Shown piece by piece: positions 4,630-5,328 of a stretch of 5,328 nt of DNA. The stretch is taken from NCBI GenBank assembly GCA_964473555.1, contig CAYYPL010000027.1, positions 1 to 5,328 on the forward strand, written 5' to 3'. The position numbers and the translations under genes are program-made. This DNA comes from UBA11400 sp964473555 (GTDB lineage Bacteria; Bacteroidota; Rhodothermia; Balneolales; HLUCCA01). The first letter of the stretch is position 1; each line of letters begins with the position of its first letter. The notes beneath the pieces were generated by a model. That model saw only the letters and a list, made by a program, of their open reading frames with translations, had not been told where the DNA came from and ran no database searches.

Positions 4630-5164
4630 AGATGTTGCCAAGAGATTCGAGTTGGGAACAGTCGTCGATCCGATCAACGGCCACGAAGAGCACCAAGGTT
4701 GGCTATCCATTCCGTATCTTACAGCGCTGGGTGCGTGTGTCTCAGTCAAGTTCCGTCGTTTGGACGACGGCAAGCCGAAGTACGGGCAACCAACAGGACA
4801 GAAGCAGCACCTCTATAACGTCGCTGACGTACTCACTTTGTCTTCACGTATCGTTATATGTGAAGGGGAACTGGATGCGGTTGTTGTCTCAGGAGTTCTC
4901 GGGATCCCAGCAGTGGGTGTCCCAGGTGTCACAGCGTGGAAGCCACACTTCCCAAAGTTATTCACGGGTTACGAGACCGTCTACATTGTCGGAGATAACG
5001 ACGTCAAAGAAGATGGTACGAACCCAGGACAAGAGTTTAGTAAGCGTGTCCAATCCGATCTAAATAACGGATCGATTGTTACACTACCACCAGGTATGGA
5101 CATCAACGAGTATTACCTTGCCAATGGTGAGGACGAGACAAAGAAACTATTAGGAGGAGTCTGA
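4523..5164 (+). CDS. DNA primase, TOPRIM catalytic subunit
   Basis: The 213-residue product begins with a helical segment (LLEAVTHYSQGLSEEAEAYLAGRGIS, about 10-35) of the kind that precedes TOPRIM in phage primases. A lid-like stretch GWLSIPYLT and VKFRR...KPKYGQ (about 59-89) follows, as in the DnaG RNA-polymerase core. The TOPRIM core is IVICEGELDAVVV with catalytic E114. GIPAVGVPG comes next, and then VYIVGDND with metal-binding D158 and D160. PPGMDINEYYL near the C-terminus is the conserved closing motif (Asp-x-Asn-Glu). The role is synthesis of RNA primers together with the separately encoded zinc finger. GGAG 7 bases upstream supports ATG 4523. The first 107 bases overlap the zinc-finger gene in another frame. 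The stop overlaps the following ATG (TGATG at 5162-5166). No C-terminal helicase-binding domain is present. Confidence 0.92.
   Translation: MQQSEQSRSLLEAVTHYSQGLSEEAEAYLAGRGISKDVAKRFELGTVVDPINGHEEHQGWLSIPYLTALGACVSVKFRRLDDGKPKYGQPTGQKQHLYNVADVLTLSSRIVICEGELDAVVVSGVLGIPAVGVPGVTAWKPHFPKLFTGYETVYIVGDNDVKEDGTNPGQEFSKRVQSDLNNGSIVTLPPGMDINEYYLANGEDETKKLLGGV
5152..5159 (+). promoter_or_regulatory. Very strong ribosome binding site at the end of the primase gene
   Basis: AGGAGGAG is the strongest Shine-Dalgarno match in the window. It ends 4 bases before ATG 5164 and 8 bases before ATG 5168, so it can serve either start. It lies in the last codons of the TOPRIM gene (Gly-Gly-Val), indicating that the following gene is well translated. 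Confidence 0.75.
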
Positions 5165-5328
5165 TGTATGACAACCAAGAAGGAGTTGTTGGAAGTAGCA
5201 GAATTGTTGATGGCTACGGGGATGATAGTCTTATCGATCGACTACAAGGCTGGGACGTTGACAGTCAAGCCGATACCAGTAAAGAAGTAGACAGCCAGTT
5301 CGTCTCAGATGTCTGGCGAATCCTCGAC
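5164..5328 (+). CDS. Unrecognised acidic protein, 5' portion (partial at right edge)
   Basis: ATG 5164 overlaps the primase stop (TGATG) and the frame stays open for 55 codons to the edge of the window. The visible part is Asp- and Ser-rich, with GYGDDSLIDRLQGWDVDSQ around residues 18-36 and FVSDVWRILD at the visible end. I recognise no domain. The stop-start overlap and the AGGAGGAG upstream match how other genes in this operon begin. The competing frame from 5168 uses the same ribosome binding site, so only sequence beyond the edge can show which one is the real gene. A long continuation of this frame would favour it. Confidence 0.5.
   Translation, partial: MYDNQEGVVGSSRIVDGYGDDSLIDRLQGWDVDSQADTSKEVDSQFVSDVWRILD
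5168..5290 (+). CDS. Small ORF (40 residues) of unknown function, alternative frame
   Basis: ATG 5168 follows AGGAGGAG at an ideal 8-base spacing. The frame ends at TAG 5288-5290. The product looks like a folded mini-protein: an amphipathic helix KKELLEVAELLMATG (4-18), a strand MIVLSID (19-25), a YKAG turn (26-29) and a second strand TLTVKPI (30-36), ending in two lysines. Such helix-strand-strand mini-proteins are frequent in phage genomes, but I do not recognise this one. It overlaps the 5164 frame completely. Its protein-like hydrophobic pattern is better than that of the competing frame; its operon junction (1 base into the spacing after the primase stop) is equally good. Confidence 0.45.
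   Translation: MTTKKELLEVAELLMATGMIVLSIDYKAGTLTVKPIPVKK

Noticed and set aside
4617..5063. A + strand frame of 148 codons inside the primase TOPRIM gene
   Set aside because: Ser-rich, motif-free translation of the TOPRIM gene in another frame. The TOPRIM frame carries the catalytic residues.

Overview
The window reads as part of the replication and nucleic-acid module of a double-stranded DNA phage (or prophage) of an actinobacterium. The main pointer to the host is a clear WhiB-type iron-sulfur protein, a family confined to Actinobacteria and their phages. All recognisable genes are on the + strand. They overlap by a few to about 100 bases or are separated by only a few bases, base composition is moderate (around half G+C by eye), and many gene products are small. 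I see no tRNA, terminator, promoter or intergenic stretch, so this looks like the middle of one long polycistronic transcript. The host genus cannot be named from the sequence; the moderate G+C would fit low-GC aquatic actinobacteria, but that is a guess.

Layout from left to right. (1) The 3' end of an unrecognised gene with a Gly/Ser/Ala/Pro-rich linker and a degenerate ribbon-like C-terminus, 1-380. (2) A WhiB-like regulator, 384-671. (3) A RecA/DnaB-core ATPase, probably the replicative helicase or helicase-like protein, 643-1509. (4) A three-gene sugar-type cassette: a GT-A-like glycosyltransferase (1499-2167), an extended SDR nucleotide-sugar epimerase/dehydratase (2164-3021) and a class I SAM methyltransferase (3021-3757). 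(5) A PD-(D/E)XK Holliday-junction-resolvase-like nuclease, 3750-4109. (6) Two small overlapping ORFs, one acidic (4096-4242) and one Cys/His-rich (4157-4330). (7) A DNA primase split over two overlapping genes: a CHC2-type zinc finger (4252-4629) and a TOPRIM domain (4523-5164). (8) Two competing ORFs behind one very strong ribosome binding site at the right edge (5164 to the edge, and 5168-5290).

The ATPase, resolvase and primase halves together make a compact replication/recombination set. WhiB probably acts on phage or host transcription. The glycosyltransferase-epimerase-methyltransferase trio is the accessory element. It is translationally coupled inside the replication operon and could make and attach a (methylated) sugar, but its target (DNA, virion or host surface) cannot be read from the sequence.

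The assembly is not clean. A run of 100 N (3317-3416) is flanked by an exact 55-base direct repeat. Removing the N run plus one repeat copy restores a single 193-residue methyltransferase, so the gap is almost certainly an artefact of scaffolding two contigs that actually overlap by 55 bases.

The most unusual native structure is the dense overlapping coding at 4096-4629 and again at 5164-5290. There, sense-strand reading frames with good ribosome binding sites lie on top of each other.
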